Shown: positions 1-11,466 of the stretch, in pieces
Position numbering within the stretch: the first letter of the stretch is position 1
How the letters are laid out: the number at the start of each line of letters is the position of its first letter
Assembly (NCBI GenBank): GCA_022606135.1
Contig: JABYQN010000001.1
Location: 682,001-746,000 of the forward strand
Length of the DNA stretch: 64,000 nt
DNA from: Fomes fomentarius
Taxonomy: Eukaryota > Basidiomycota > Agaricomycetes > Polyporales > Polyporaceae
Direction: 5' to 3'
Notes under the pieces: model-generated
Databases searched by the model: none
The model's input: the letters and a program-made list of their open reading frames with translations, nothing else
Told to the model about the DNA's origin: nothing
Position numbers and translations under genes: made by a program

Positions 1-3000
1 TCGATCCTCGAGATTGACTTACTGTATTGAGGGCTTTCTTTGATTGCTGTAGAAGCATTTGGTGGACAACGTCTTCGGGCAGCTTGTTGATGATATGCTC
101 GAGGAGTTTGATATACTTCTCCTCGTCGTATAAGCAGAGAAGGTGAAGCACATTCCAGCTAGATGAGTGCGTCAGAGATAGGGCTGGAAAAACGATGGTA
201 CGAATCACGTACCCTCGGACGTCTGTCTCTAAAGGGGAGACCCCCTTAGACAACAGATAATCGAACATCTCCGGCGAGCATCCCCAGTTGGCTGCCACGA
301 GAATATGGTTGAAACGCACGTAGTTGATCCTGCACGCAAAAAAAATTAGCTGAGGCGCACGCGATGATGAATAGAACCCATACCGTGCCATGATAGCGGT
401 CTGTAACTGTGCAGGTTGCAGGTCAATGACCGCCTTCACAACGTCCACGTTGTTTCCAATGACAGCGGGAGTGAGAACGGACTCGTTCAGCTCGTTTACG
501 GTCCATCCTATCCGCTGCGAGATCTGGCCATTGATGCGCTTCAAATACTGCGCGCGGTCGTCGCTATGTGTCGAGGCATAGTACTGGTACGCACTGACTG
601 CGCGCTCCGTGGCAAGGTACCGGACGCATCCAATGGCCCCCTCGTAAGCGGCCCGCCACACAAGGGGAGCTCGTGAGGCTTCCATGGAGCTGAAGGGGCA
701 TTTGGGTCAGACTTCGCCACAAGGTCCTTGCGTTTCTTTCCGTGGACGTTCAGGCCGAGGTACATCGTCGTGGACAGCGTTTTCGGCTCAACTTCGCCGG
801 CATCCTCATCTTCCTCATGGTGGTCCTCCGACTCGGAGGGAAGCTCGATGCCAGTTCCGCTGCGGCGGATGAGCTCGTCAAGCATCGTTGGTCGGTCATA
901 CGTCAGGATCCACACGACTGCGCTGGCAGGAAGATCAAGAGGCTTCGGCAGCGACTTGTACAGGTCGGCGATCTGGACAAACGCCTCAAAGTCGTCGTCC
1001 AACACAGCCTTGAAGAGCACACATCCGCCGACCCGATCCTTTCTCTTCGGCTCGAGGAGTCTGAGGCTTAATTGTAGAAGTCTCGACGGCGGCGTGTCGG
1101 TCGTCACGGTCGAAGGACGCTGCGCGATGTCGATGAAGTTGACTTCCGCAACTTCTTCCTCGCTGTCCTCATCCAATACGTCTGATTCGTTGCCCGAATC
1201 GTCCTCATCTGTTACAACAGGAGTTAGCGTATATACAGCCGGTCGAAGGGCGGGTGCTTACCGATGAGAACCTTTCGAACACGGAACTTTGTCGGCTTAG
1301 CGTCGGGGGGTTTGTACTGCGCCACGGCGATAGCAAGAACGAGACGAGCCGTACCCCAGCGGCGATGTTGTAGCGCCAGCGATAGAGGTGACACGCCTAC
1401 ACCGGTATGAGGGGCTGTGACCATGCGCGATACGTCAACCACGTACCCCAATGTTCACCGTAGGTGGCTGTGATCTGAAGAAGCTGCTTATTCGTCTTGC
1501 CGTTTTTCGGGAGGCAAAGTTCCTCGATCTTGGCGTTGTCGCCTTCGCAGCAAGCATCGAACAGCTCCTCGTATGCGGAAACTAGATGAGTAGGTACGCT
1601 CTCAAAGTGCCATTTGCCTAGCATGCGGAAGAAGCCTAGGCTCATCTGTGGCGGCCGATAGTAGTCAAATAGACCGCCGAACTTAAACCACAAGGAATGG
1701 TCCTCCTGGCAGTCGTCGTCGGGGTGCAGGTCCTTCCAAGACTTTGCACCGTGGGAGGTTAAGAGCTCCTCGACCTTGGTGAGATACCGGACAGAGTCGG
1801 CCAGATTCTGGGTCACCTGACGCGTGTTCTCCCTACCTCGAATGTTAGCGTCCTCTTCACTTTTCTCGAGGATCTCCAGAAGGTGCTTCCCGAGCGCGCC
1901 CTTCCACCCGTCCAACGCCGCCAGTTTTGCGAAATCGTCCCGACCGTCCGATCGTACGCGCTTCTTCTCCTTGTTCGCGATCTCCTCCTTGGCTTTGACG
2001 AGCATACCCCGTACGGCGTCGAAGATGGACTTCCTCGCCATACTGTCAGCGGGATCCTGATACGCTGCCGCGATGCCCCTGTTGTAGTCGGCACCGAGAT
2101 TGACGAGTAGGTCTGTCACCTCTCTGAAGCCAACGATGGCAGTCTCTACAGGCCAGTAGATTTGTTGCTGCCAGGTAGGGTTACCATGCACCCACACATC
2201 GTGGAGACTCCTCCTAAACCGAGAGGCAGTGAATCTGTGAACCAAACAGTTACACTCATGATAGGACCTCTGGCATACCTAAGATCACTCGCCCGGGAGT
2301 GGTCCTCTTCAGTGTAGTTGATCTTCGCTCCGTATGCCAACAGGATTGCGACTGCAGATAGATTGGGGGCTGAGATGGCGGAGACAATAGGGAACGTCAT
2401 CTGGAGGTTGCTATAGACATGGGGCGAGTCAAGGGCAGCCTTAGCATTGGGATCGTGCTTCAGGAGCGCTTCGACGATTTCGGGTTTGCCAGCACACAAG
2501 ATCTTGTGGAAGATCGTGAAGAGGTTGTCGTCAGCTTGCGAAGACGAGGCACCCCCCGCGACGAGCTTCTTGACTACCTCCTCGACGACGCTCTTGTCCC
2601 TCGTCAAGACGGTGAGAGTCAGAGGATGGAAAGGCTTGCTGCTCCAAGTATCTCCCTTCGTGACAAGCGTCGCGTCGGCTCCTCCTGCGATGAGCTCGTC
2701 GATGGCACCGAGCGAGCCGAAGATGACAGCATACTGAAGAGCAGTGAGGGTGTAGTCCCAGTCGGTGGCGTTCACGTCGAACACGTCGGGGACGTCCACC
2801 TCGTCCTCGGGGATCTGGCTGAGTTCCGTACTCTTCTCGTCCTTCTTCTTCGGCTTTTCCTCGTCACTCTCGAATGTCCAGTCGTCCTCGCTGCTATCTC
2901 GTTCATCGTCCCCGTCCCTGTCTTCGCACTGTTCTTTCTGTACTTCGTCGTCGACATCCATCGTGTCTTCGTCTTTCCGCTCTTTGGCTAGCTTCGCGGC

Positions 3001-5008
3001 TTCCTCTTCCTCCTTCGCCTTCTCAGCGTTGACGGCACTACGCTCAAGAAGCTTCCGCACGACGGCAGGAAGATCGAGCTGAGCAGCGAGGTGGAGAGCA
3101 GTGCGCCCGTCGACGAGTCTGGAAGTCATGCGGGCACCGGCATCGATGAGGTCGCTCGCGATGTCGACTTCCTTGGCGAGGATAGCTACCTGCAGAGGGG
3201 TGCGTCCGACGTGATCGCGGCGGTCGATGTCAAAGCCCTCCCCCTGCTTGACGATTTGCGCGACTGAAGCGCGGTCTCCCAGCACGATAGCGTTGAAGAG
3301 CTTCTCCATCGGACCGATGTAGGCTTGCTCCGCCCACTCACCCTCGTCGATAGGGTTGAAACTACCTGAGATGCTCTGGCGTCCAGGATCCTCTTCCATG
3401 AACCTATAGCTCCATCAGCAAGAGAGAGCACGCGCATGCGCAAGCGGACGTACTGGATCCGGCCTCGGACGTAAGACTCGTCCTCTCCCTCTTGCAGCTT
3501 CTTCTCCTCCTCGTCTTTCGGCTCTGGGCAATGCTCGCAGCAGTCCTCAAGGCACTCTGGCAATGTGCCGAAATACGCGGGGTGGCGGTGTAGCCGTCGG
3601 TCTTCGTTCTTCGGATTAAATGGGGCTGGATAAGAGTTAGAAGGTTAGAGCGTCCACTGTGCGATTTGCTCACAGTTCATTCCGAGATCCTAACACATGA
3701 GTGAGCGCCTCTGTGACCATGGGATATATCAGGACGGGCTTACAGTCTGGTAGACCAATTTCTCGATCCGGCGAGCATCCCAGCCGGGACCGTATGGAAT
3801 GTGTAGCGAGACCACGTCATAATCGTTCATCTCAAGGCCACCGATGTCAAGGTTCGCCTTCAGATCGCCCTTGTGTTTCTTCTTACGACGGCTGTATTCA
3901 ATCGTGGCATCCGGGCGTGCTCGGAGCTTGCGACGATCAAGCAAGTATCTCTGCTTACTATCCGCGTCGATGAACCGCTCGAGGACGAGCAGACGCGCCA
4001 GGCCTTGTATGCGCTGAATCGACCTCTCGAAGATCTGCCCCGCCAGTCAGCCGGGGAGTGTATCGCTCGACTACTCACACTCACAGTGGGGTCGATGTCC
4101 TCACGACGAAGAGTCGGAACGTACACCTCGAAGTCACGCATGGAGTACTTGGCAAGGCGCATTTCATACGAGGGCGAACGGCGCGTGGTGTCCACAGTGT
4201 TGCACTGGCGCATCATAGCGACGATAGCGCGGGGGTTGGCCCACACGCGTTGGCCATCGAACGCACAACACGGCGCGTCGACGTCGAAGCCGGCGAGGAT
4301 TTCAGCCGGGGAGCTGTACAGACGCAAGACAATCTGGACGGAGCGGTACGGATACTGAGAGTGGATAGAGACGGTGTGCTTCGTACGGACACATGTCACA
4401 TCCCACGGGACGGAGTCGCGGACGGCCTCGTATATCGCTTGCATCTTCGCCTCGGCCTGCTCGGGGGTGAGGCCGTAGAGGAAGAGGTCAACATCGGAAG
4501 TCGGGAACGCAGACGTGTGGAAGTACTTGCGCATGGCGCGCTTTGAGGTCTTCGCAGAGTCTGGAAGGGGCACAAGACACGCCTGCACTGAGCCGCCTGC
4601 CGCGATTACGTTGCTCCAGTCTATGAGCTGGGAGAGAGAACCCTCGGTGAAGATAGCCCAGTTCTTCTTGAACTCGTCTAAATTAGAGACCATAGACGGG
4701 TCTCCCTCCTTGCGGCGCCGCTTCTCGTCGAGCGGGAAAATGTGATGGGCGGATAGGTCGGCCTCATCTTTTATGATACGAGCACGCGTCTTGCGGATGT
4801 CGTCTGGCGCGTCGAAGACGTCGACTAATCCGACGTATGGATCGTGCAGACGCTGGTTTGCCTTGTCTGTAGCCCAGAGCTTGCGGAGCTGAGCCTCATC
4901 GTGAAGCGAAGATTGGAGGACTTGAGATAGGAGGTCGGCTGTGCCTGGCCCAGGGGGCAGCTGCGCGATGCGAGAGAGAAAGACCCGAGCTTCAGGTGTT
5001 TGTGGCAT
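1..5008 (-). CDS. Large ankyrin-repeat protein with nucleotidyltransferase-like N-terminus (3' end beyond window)
   Basis: Multi-exon gene read right to left from the ATG at 5008; exons join in phase at 5008-4085, 4034-3744, a 16-nt exon 3689-3674, 3625-3454, and from 3403 leftwards, with further introns near 2280-2236, 1450-1420, 1260-1208, about 390-330 and about 230-170. The last donor sits at about 22, so the 3' end is missing. The first 300 residues carry GGS (138-140) followed by DVD (172-174), the spacing of a pol-beta-type nucleotidyltransferase fold. After about residue 450 come ankyrin repeats (GRTPLQVAI, GRTALHLAA, LTALQYAV) broken by a long acidic lysine-rich stretch. Fungal ankyrin proteins with this kind of N-terminus are known but mostly uncharacterised; binding partners and any catalytic activity are unknown. 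The reading frame changes between about 760 and 670, so an extra intron or an indel is needed there. Confidence 0.85.
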
Positions 5009-5884
5009 GTTTCTACAGAGTGATGGACAGAAATCAGAATGAGTGAGTGATTTCCAACGACAATGGGAGCTCCGGCTAAGTCCCTAAGTCAAGACTCAAG
5101 ACTTTTATACCATCAGGTATGTCACTGGCACGCTGGTCGACGGCAGGGCCCGGATCGGGATGACGTGAATTGCCAACGGTCAGGAGACTGCTGTCAGAGG
5201 CTGCGCCAACGGCCATTGTCGGCTTGCATGGAAAGCGCAACCCTGGAAGACCAACCTACTAGCATTTGCGTGTCGTAAAATCGAGTCATTGTGTGTTGCC
5301 TAGAGCAACAAGGAGATGTGTCGAAATGTCAGCTATAAGAAGCTTTCGGCGTTGCAAGTTGCAACTGAATGGCGAGCATCCGACATGACTGAAGTACTCA
5401 CCGTATTTGTTCGAGTTGAGTGACACACTGTGCGTATCAGCAGAACACGCACATGTCGCACAATGCGGCCCATAAATTATAACCAGAGGAATTTAAAAGA
5501 GTCGAGAATTCGAGGTACACGTGGCGTGGAGGAGTTCTATACTCGGGAGGGCCATACTTAATATTGGGCGTCTGGACATAACACGCTTAAGCATCCCTTG
5601 TCCTTCTGAAGTCCCTAGCTCGAGTTGGAGTCGAATTGAAGTACAAGTCGGACACGGACACGACTTCATCGAGCCCAACATCCTAAGTCTTGACTTGAGC
5701 TTTTTCTGGCATCAACACCTTTCAAGGCCCCGAATTCAATCCACCGCATTGACATATGATGCGATTCATCCAAGCTGGGCGCAGTGATGTTGTGCACCAC
5801 TCTACCAAGACGCTGCAAGGGTCGTAATTCGTTACAGGTGGAGGCTGTAGTTCTAGTAGTCTACCAAGTTATGTGTGCTTGCTT
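5009..5884. other. Intergenic, no gene seen
   Basis: Contains the promoter of the ankyrin gene and the 3' flank of the membrane-protein gene. Short open frames here have no recognisable content. Confidence 0.5.
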
Positions 5885-6908
5885 CTACTGCACTTTCGTC
5901 TTTGCCTTCGTGGCAACTGGACCAAAGTTCTTGGCTGCCCTAGTCGTGAACAATGCCGCAAGGACCACGACGCACACTGCCCGTGCAGTCTCTTCGTCCA
6001 ACGCGGCGATCTTCTCCCCACCGTTGGCGGAGCCGAGCCATCCCAGAGCGACGGAATGCGCATCGGCCCAGAACGGCTGGGCGTGCGTGAGGAAGGCGTA
6101 CAGGCCCGTAATTAGAGGCGCACACCACAGGTCGGTGGTCGTCCATCCGTACGGCAGGAATTCGGTTGGAGTCGTCAGGGTGAGCGCGTATGGTTGGAAG
6201 AAGGAAAGGAGGTTCGTGATGAAGAATCCGCCGTTGGCAGTGACCTGTATCGATGTTGTTTACATACATATCAGTTGCATGCGTGAATGCTATACAGTAC
6301 GTACCAGCGAGGTGAAGAGGAGGGTCCAAGGGTTGGTGTTGATTGTTGGGGACGTATGCTGCGTAACCATGGGCGGGATGAGGTTGCACAAAAGGTATAC
6401 ACGGCTGAAGCTGTCCCATACGGCAAGGGGTAACTCCAACTCGAAAGACGGTACGGGGACCCAGGGCAGCTTCTCCACTCCCGCCTGGATAGCTGTGTAG
6501 AACACAGGCACCACTCCAGAAAGCATGAATGAGGGTGGGATCGCCAGTGCCGGAGCTGCATGTTCGTCTCAGAACGCACAACACAAGAGGTGAATGACGA
6601 TACGGACCCGTGAGTGCCTCTCCCCCGTATACCACAACTAATGCAGCAGCCGCATCCCTCACGAACGACCTCGTCTCGATCTGCGTGATTGTGTGCTTCG
6701 CGCCATCCTTCTCGTTCGCACTTACGGTCTTCGTCATTAAAAGATGATCGCGCCAGAGCTTCTCGCGTATCTGCCGGAGTGCGACACAAAGGCGGAACGC
6801 TGCGACGACATCAAGCGTACTGAGCCGCAAACCGAACCAGGTGAACGGCGCAACCGGTTGGAGAATGAGCCTGTAGATTTCGACGACCGGGGCGAGTAAG
6901 AGAGACAT
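5885..6908 (-). CDS. Putative multi-pass membrane protein, unrecognised
   Basis: Three exons on the minus strand: ATG at 6908, introns at about 6607-6556 and 6303-6249, TAG at 5885-5887, giving about 305 residues. Hydrophobic stretches lie near residues 1-30, 80-100, 105-125, 150-175 and 185-205, with another near the C-terminus (AVCVVVLAALF), and the tail ends in a lysine-rich segment (TKAKTKVQ). Paired glycine motifs (VYGGEALTG, TANGGFFI) recall small cation channels such as TRIC, but the resemblance is too weak to name a family. It is probably an endomembrane or plasma-membrane protein. Gene reality is supported by three exons that join in frame with good splice signals; function is unknown. 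Confidence 0.65.
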
Positions 6909-7794
6909 TGTGGATGATGCAGAAGTGGGCCTGGCACGGAACGGCGCGGGCGTTGCGTCCTCTTATCTGCAAGCCGTGCTTGCAGGAGGAGGACGCGAAC
7001 GAACGTGTCTCTATTTATTGAGCGGGGGGAAACAGGCAGGTTAGCATGAGTTACAAGATATTTTATGCCCTTTGCTTTATGAACATGGTACAATGGTGTA
7101 GTGGCTGTAATGGCCCTAAACCGGGAATGTGAGGTGGTCTAAAGTCCCAACGGGTCAAGTCGTCTGTGCGCTGGTTCAAGACCGTCCCCTCCAGAAAACT
7201 TGGTTACTTGCGTCACCCGCGCCGTAAGGCGTGGATTGACATGGTATAATACGCCCTTGACTGGCCAGGGAAGCAATTCCGCAACCTGCAGGGCGTGCCG
7301 AGTTAGTCTTAGGAGATCAGGACGCGTCGTCTGTTCGCGCAGGTGGCCCGTGCCCCTCATAAACCCTTTTTGCTTTTGTCTTCTTATACTATGTAGCCCC
7401 AGGGTCACTGCTCACAGAAAGTGGTTCGTGCCATTTCTCAAGGGACTTACTACACGCCTGTGGCCTGACGGCTTACACAGTTAATATAGAGCAGGCACAT
7501 TCTTACAAGTTTGCAATCATACTCCATGCTCCATGCTCCACTATTCCTGAGTTGATTGGTTTTGTCGCCTCAGCTTGTCCGATCTGACAATGTGCGATGT
7601 CGAGGGTGTTCCCCTTCATGCGTTAACATTCGGCATTCTCTTAGAGAGGTCCTTCATATATCTGAATGGATGGTTCACCTAGGATTCGCCGGGGTGAACT
7701 GTCGATCTGATACCCCTCTGCTGATAGTTTTAGTCCATCTGGATCCCATTCAGCGATCCACCTTTCTTGACTGGATCTGTTCTCAAGCTCTCAG
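6909..7794. other. Intergenic; upstream homology to the 28.7-28.96 kb region
   Basis: No gene recognised. From about 7570 the sequence resembles, in opposite orientation, the region upstream of the gene at 27832-28684 (shared segments such as TCCGATCTGACAA and TCATATATCTGA), so the duplicated unit includes promoter DNA. Confidence 0.5.
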
Positions 7795-9012
7795 GAACCT
7801 CTACATAAGTAACATGACTGACTTCATCGTCCCTACAAACATCATGAGAAGATATCTAGAAGGTCTCGGGAATGTCTTCGATGACCCGACATCGCCCACT
7901 ACAAGCATGAGCTCTAGCACGTCCGACGGCGGCCCTGACGAGGGCGACGACGTGGAGGTGGAAGAAGAGGATGGGGAGGAAGAGGGGACAGAGGATGAGG
8001 AGGACAATCAAGATGATCATCACCGCGAAACCGAGGCGGTGGCCCGTGCAAAGGGGGATTGAATTGTTCCACAGATAGGTGTGCTGATTTCGGCGTATGC
8101 GCAGGGCCGCCCCTCCCGAGTGTCGGAAAGATAGCGATGCTGTCGAGTGCGTGATTTGAATATACGCACGCTTCACAGCTCTCAAGTCGAGGTGGATCCT
8201 GTGAGAACCCCGGCTATCCGACGCGGCTTCGAGGCGTTGGGTCTTGAAGTCGGAGGTCGGATCGTCAGTAACACGGAATGGAGGTCGTCAGACAGAGATG
8301 AGTCGTGTCATCAGAACCTGGGGACAATCCCCCTGAGAAACATGGGTATTATATCTAGCTTTACGAGTTAGGAGTCTGGCTGAGTAATGAAACGGGTCAA
8401 GCTGAGTAAAGATAGGAGAAAAAAAGGAAAAGAGAGTAAGAGGAGGCGTCGGCTAGCGCTATTCGAAAGTCCAGGAAAGGTAGTGCTAGCGCTCGTCCTT
8501 ACAGATCCGAGCCTGAAGTATCAGATGTTTTTCTTCATACAGAATCGTGCCTTCAGGAAGTACCAATCAAGCCTAACGCGCAAGACGAGTTGGCCATAGC
8601 AAATTTTATCTGACGCTTCGAGCCGTCTGCTTCCGACGACGAGACTCGCGCGAGAGTGGGCTTCCGCCGCGAAGATATGGAGTTCATGATCAGAGTCGCT
8701 GCGAGCGGCGCCATCCGGACTCCAGCCTATGTGGGTCAACGCGAGGTTTGTCGGAGATGCCTCAGCTGGCATCTTGCTGCCTCCTTTGTTTGTGTCGAAC
8801 CGCTTCTGGCGTATATTTTCAACGATATCGTCGGACCGCAGGATATAACCCAGCTGCGAAAGTCTGTCAGGGAGCAAACTCAGCAGGAGTATGGTGTGGT
8901 GTATGATATGATTACCGGTTTACGAACCCATCTTCCTCGCTCTTGCGATACTGACTGCGCTTCGAAGGTCCTACCACTGCCTATGGAGGGCGTACATAGT
9001 CGCTCTGCGTGA
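7795..9012 (+). pseudogene. Decayed paralogue of the 27832-28684 gene, interrupted by a solo LTR
   Basis: Matches the minus-strand gene at 27832-28684 over its whole length: the NLYIS/FIVPTNIMRRYLEG N-terminus, the acidic tract, the KYQ segment, and GFRREDM...AASGAIR near the C-terminus. The initiator ATG of the paralogue is not conserved. A few bases are lost near 8050, so the frame closes at ARAKGD. A further base is missing near 8635 (CTTCCGACGACG against CTTCCCGACGACG). A 304-bp LTR sits in the second coding segment (8200-8503). The final open part (ITQLRKSVREQ onward, to about 9012) is longer than in the intact copy. Reading this as a pseudogene rests on direct comparison of the two copies; the family itself is not recognised. 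Confidence 0.75.
8200..8503. mobile_element. Solo LTR of an LTR retrotransposon
   Basis: 304 bp beginning TGTGAG and ending TTACA (TG...CA termini), flanked by a direct 5-bp duplication GATCC at 8195-8199 and 8504-8508. The paralogue at 28.2 kb has an uninterrupted empty site with a single GATCC (about 28236-28240). No internal retrotransposon domain or second LTR lies beside it, so it is a solo LTR, the usual product of LTR-LTR recombination. Superfamily is unassigned. Confidence 0.85.
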
Positions 9013-9524
9013 CTTGAACGTCAACGGTCTCAATTCTCCAACGTACTTTCGACGCCGATGTCACTACCACGAAGAACAAGAACCTTCCTCGTTCTCGACT
9101 TCTCAAGTGTCTGCCTTGGAAAGTATGTATGGTTGTCTCTTGTCATCCACCAAACTAGTGCAGGCGCACGATGCGGGCCGATCACGAAAGAACCACTTTG
9201 TGACTGACACGACAACCATGGCGGCTGGCTCTTTTGAGTGCACAGTTACAAGCATCCTTAAGCCTCTGTGACCGGTTGTATGCTCTTATGGTGCGTCGGT
9301 GGGTGTTCGTAAAAAAATGGCACCGTTACACGACGCGCGTTGACAATATGGTGCGCCCGGGGGCGCACGCCGGTGCCATGAGATACTCGAGAGGGATAGA
9401 GGCATATGCATAGTGGTACATACAAACATAGAGCACATAGAGAACATAGTGTAGCGATAACAAATACACACGACTTCTGCGGGCCAGCGGTCCTAGGACG
9501 AACCTCGCGAAAAGAACTCGGATA
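9013..9524. other. Intergenic, no gene seen
   Basis: Lies between the pseudogene and the 3' end of the minus-strand gene. No recognisable coding or repeat content. Confidence 0.4.
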
Positions 9525-10692
9525 TTACGGTCGTGCTTGGTGGTGCCGTTTGACCACCTTCGACTGAATCTGATTGTACGCCGCGACAGATTCGGGCCCG
9601 TGCTTCGCGAAGATCGTCTTGCGGTCAAGCTTCGCGCGCGGACTCCTAGGGGGCCTCGCGGGGCGCACCGAGAGCGCGGTCGCCTCGTTGAGCCGGTCCA
9701 AGAAATCGTAGTTGGGCATGCCGCAGAATTGGAAGATGACGAGCTCCGCGGCGATCTCGCCCCGTTCGAACATCTCGCGCGCCTTCTGTGGACAGCGGTT
9801 CGGGATCGTCGATTTAGGATGATTTGCGCGTATGTGGCCGGCCGCATTGCGGGTCTGTGGGTCGCGACGTGAGCTTTATACATTCGCTATATGTTGATCA
9901 CGCGAGGAACGTGACTTACAGCTAGGGGCAGGCACTTCCAGCCATCAACAGTCATCGTAAGCCTCATGCGGTGCGCGTAGTACTTCCCACAATATTGCCA
10001 ACGTCTCTCTTTCCATGGGTCTTCAGCACAAGGAGCGTTGAAAAGATGGAAGACTTTAACACGGTCCACCGCCGCACAACCCTGACTGAACATCCACGCA
10101 AAGCCGTTCCTGCCTGGGCGCAGGGAGTCGATGCCGGGGGAGTTGTCATCGTTCATCCAATAGACGGGAAGTTTGAGGTCATCCAAACTGCCAATCGTCT
10201 TGTGCTGTGGAGTTAGATGAGACCATGATCCATACTGACATCGTATAGTTAGACACTTACATCGATGTAACGCTCGACATCTTGCGGGCTGTAGGGCGGA
10301 TGATGCGGCAAACCCAAATCAGCGAAGCACTTGCGTAAAGCAGCATCATTATACGTGAGGCTACCGGGTATATTGACGTGCACGGGAGGCTGGAGCAGAG
10401 CAAGCTGCCTTCCGAAAACCATTTCTTTGGACTGGTTCTCGGTAAGTTGAACTTGCTGCGTGCGCGAGCGAGCGAGGGCGAGGTCCTCATCAGAAGGACG
10501 TTGGGGCGGTGGCACAACTCGCGGCTCTAAGGCTCTCGGGCGAAAACACGGTCCCCCGGCTCGGCGGGCACTCATCTTGGCCTTGGCGGAAACCCTTGAC
10601 TTTATGGTGGACCTGTTCTGTGGGTCCGTCGAGCGTTGAAGGACGTCGAGGGTATCATGTATAGCAACCAGGGGAGGACGAGAAGGCGCCAT
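9525..10692 (-). CDS. Basidiomycete hypothetical protein (DUF6697-like, tentative)
   Basis: Three exons, all phase 0: 10692-10261, 10204-9920 and 9785-9525, giving 325 residues. The start at 10692 (MAPSRPP) was chosen over an in-frame upstream ATG at 10881 because that extension looks like 5' leader. The N-terminal 90 residues are basic and proline-rich. The C-terminal two thirds are globular, with WMNDDNSPG, PGRNGFAWMF, WQYCGKYYAHRM and ELVIFQFCGMPNYDF. The layout of a glycine-rich PGRxGF segment followed by a WxYxG motif resembles proteins labelled DUF6697 in agaricomycetes; I offer that only tentatively. The second intron is long (134 nt). Function unknown, probably intracellular because no signal peptide is seen. 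Confidence 0.75.
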
Positions 10693-11466
10693 GATTAGTG
10701 GTTGGTAGATGAGAAAGGGAGTGCAGTGCTCACGTAGTTCACGAAGCGTCTGGGGGCTGGGGGCTTGGCTGACTTGCGCTCGGGGGATTGCATGGTGGTT
10801 GGTCGGGCTCGATCGAATGTCTTCCAATGCAGACAGTAAAAGTGCAATGCCCTTTTTATACGCGACGTATACGAGTGGCAAGGGTGAAGTAGAACCACTC
10901 GCTTTGACCGACCGGTGTATGACTTAAAGTCAAAGCGTCAAGATAGGTATGCTGAGGCTGCTGCGGGCTCTTGAACACAACAGACAGAAGAGCCGGATTG
11001 GTCAAAGCACACGGGTACGGTTTGGTCGGCTGCGCGAACAACCAAAGCGAAGTGACCTGTGGTCGCTTTTTTGCATCAGGGTACAGCTGGAACAATTAAA
11101 GCAGCGAGGACCATACATATGGAGCAAAGACCAAAATATTGACCTGAGCTCCCGCGACACGTTTCGACGTTCAATCGTGCGCATTTCGGCATCGTTACAG
11201 GACAAGCAGACATGTATGTCAGTTGGCGTGATCGTTAACTGGTGGTCAAGAATCAATAGAGATGAGCGCCGGTCGACGTCAGCCGCGACCCTGGTGTGCG
11301 CTTGCCAGTGGTCTCATCCTCCTGCCGTCTGGTTCTACTCAGGTTCTGCTCTTGCTCTCGCTTCCTCTGTCTGTTCACGTGTCAACTGGAGTCACTGTTG
11401 CACCATTTGAAAGTGTTCTAGCCTACTGTTCCTCCAAGAGGGGTTCTGTCCCCCTTGACGTTCACC
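10693..11466. other. Divergent intergenic region
   Basis: Shared promoter space between the minus-strand gene starting at 10692 and the plus-strand FG-GAP gene starting at 11467. No further gene recognised. Confidence 0.4.

Noticed and set aside
5885..6908. TRIC channel assignment
   Set aside because: Only loose glycine motifs agree; the family-defining motif could not be found.
7092..7180. Possible tRNA: TGGTGTAGTGG (A-box-like) and GGTTCAAGACC (B-box-like)
   Set aside because: The boxes are 80 nt apart and no acceptor, anticodon or T stem pairs consistently.
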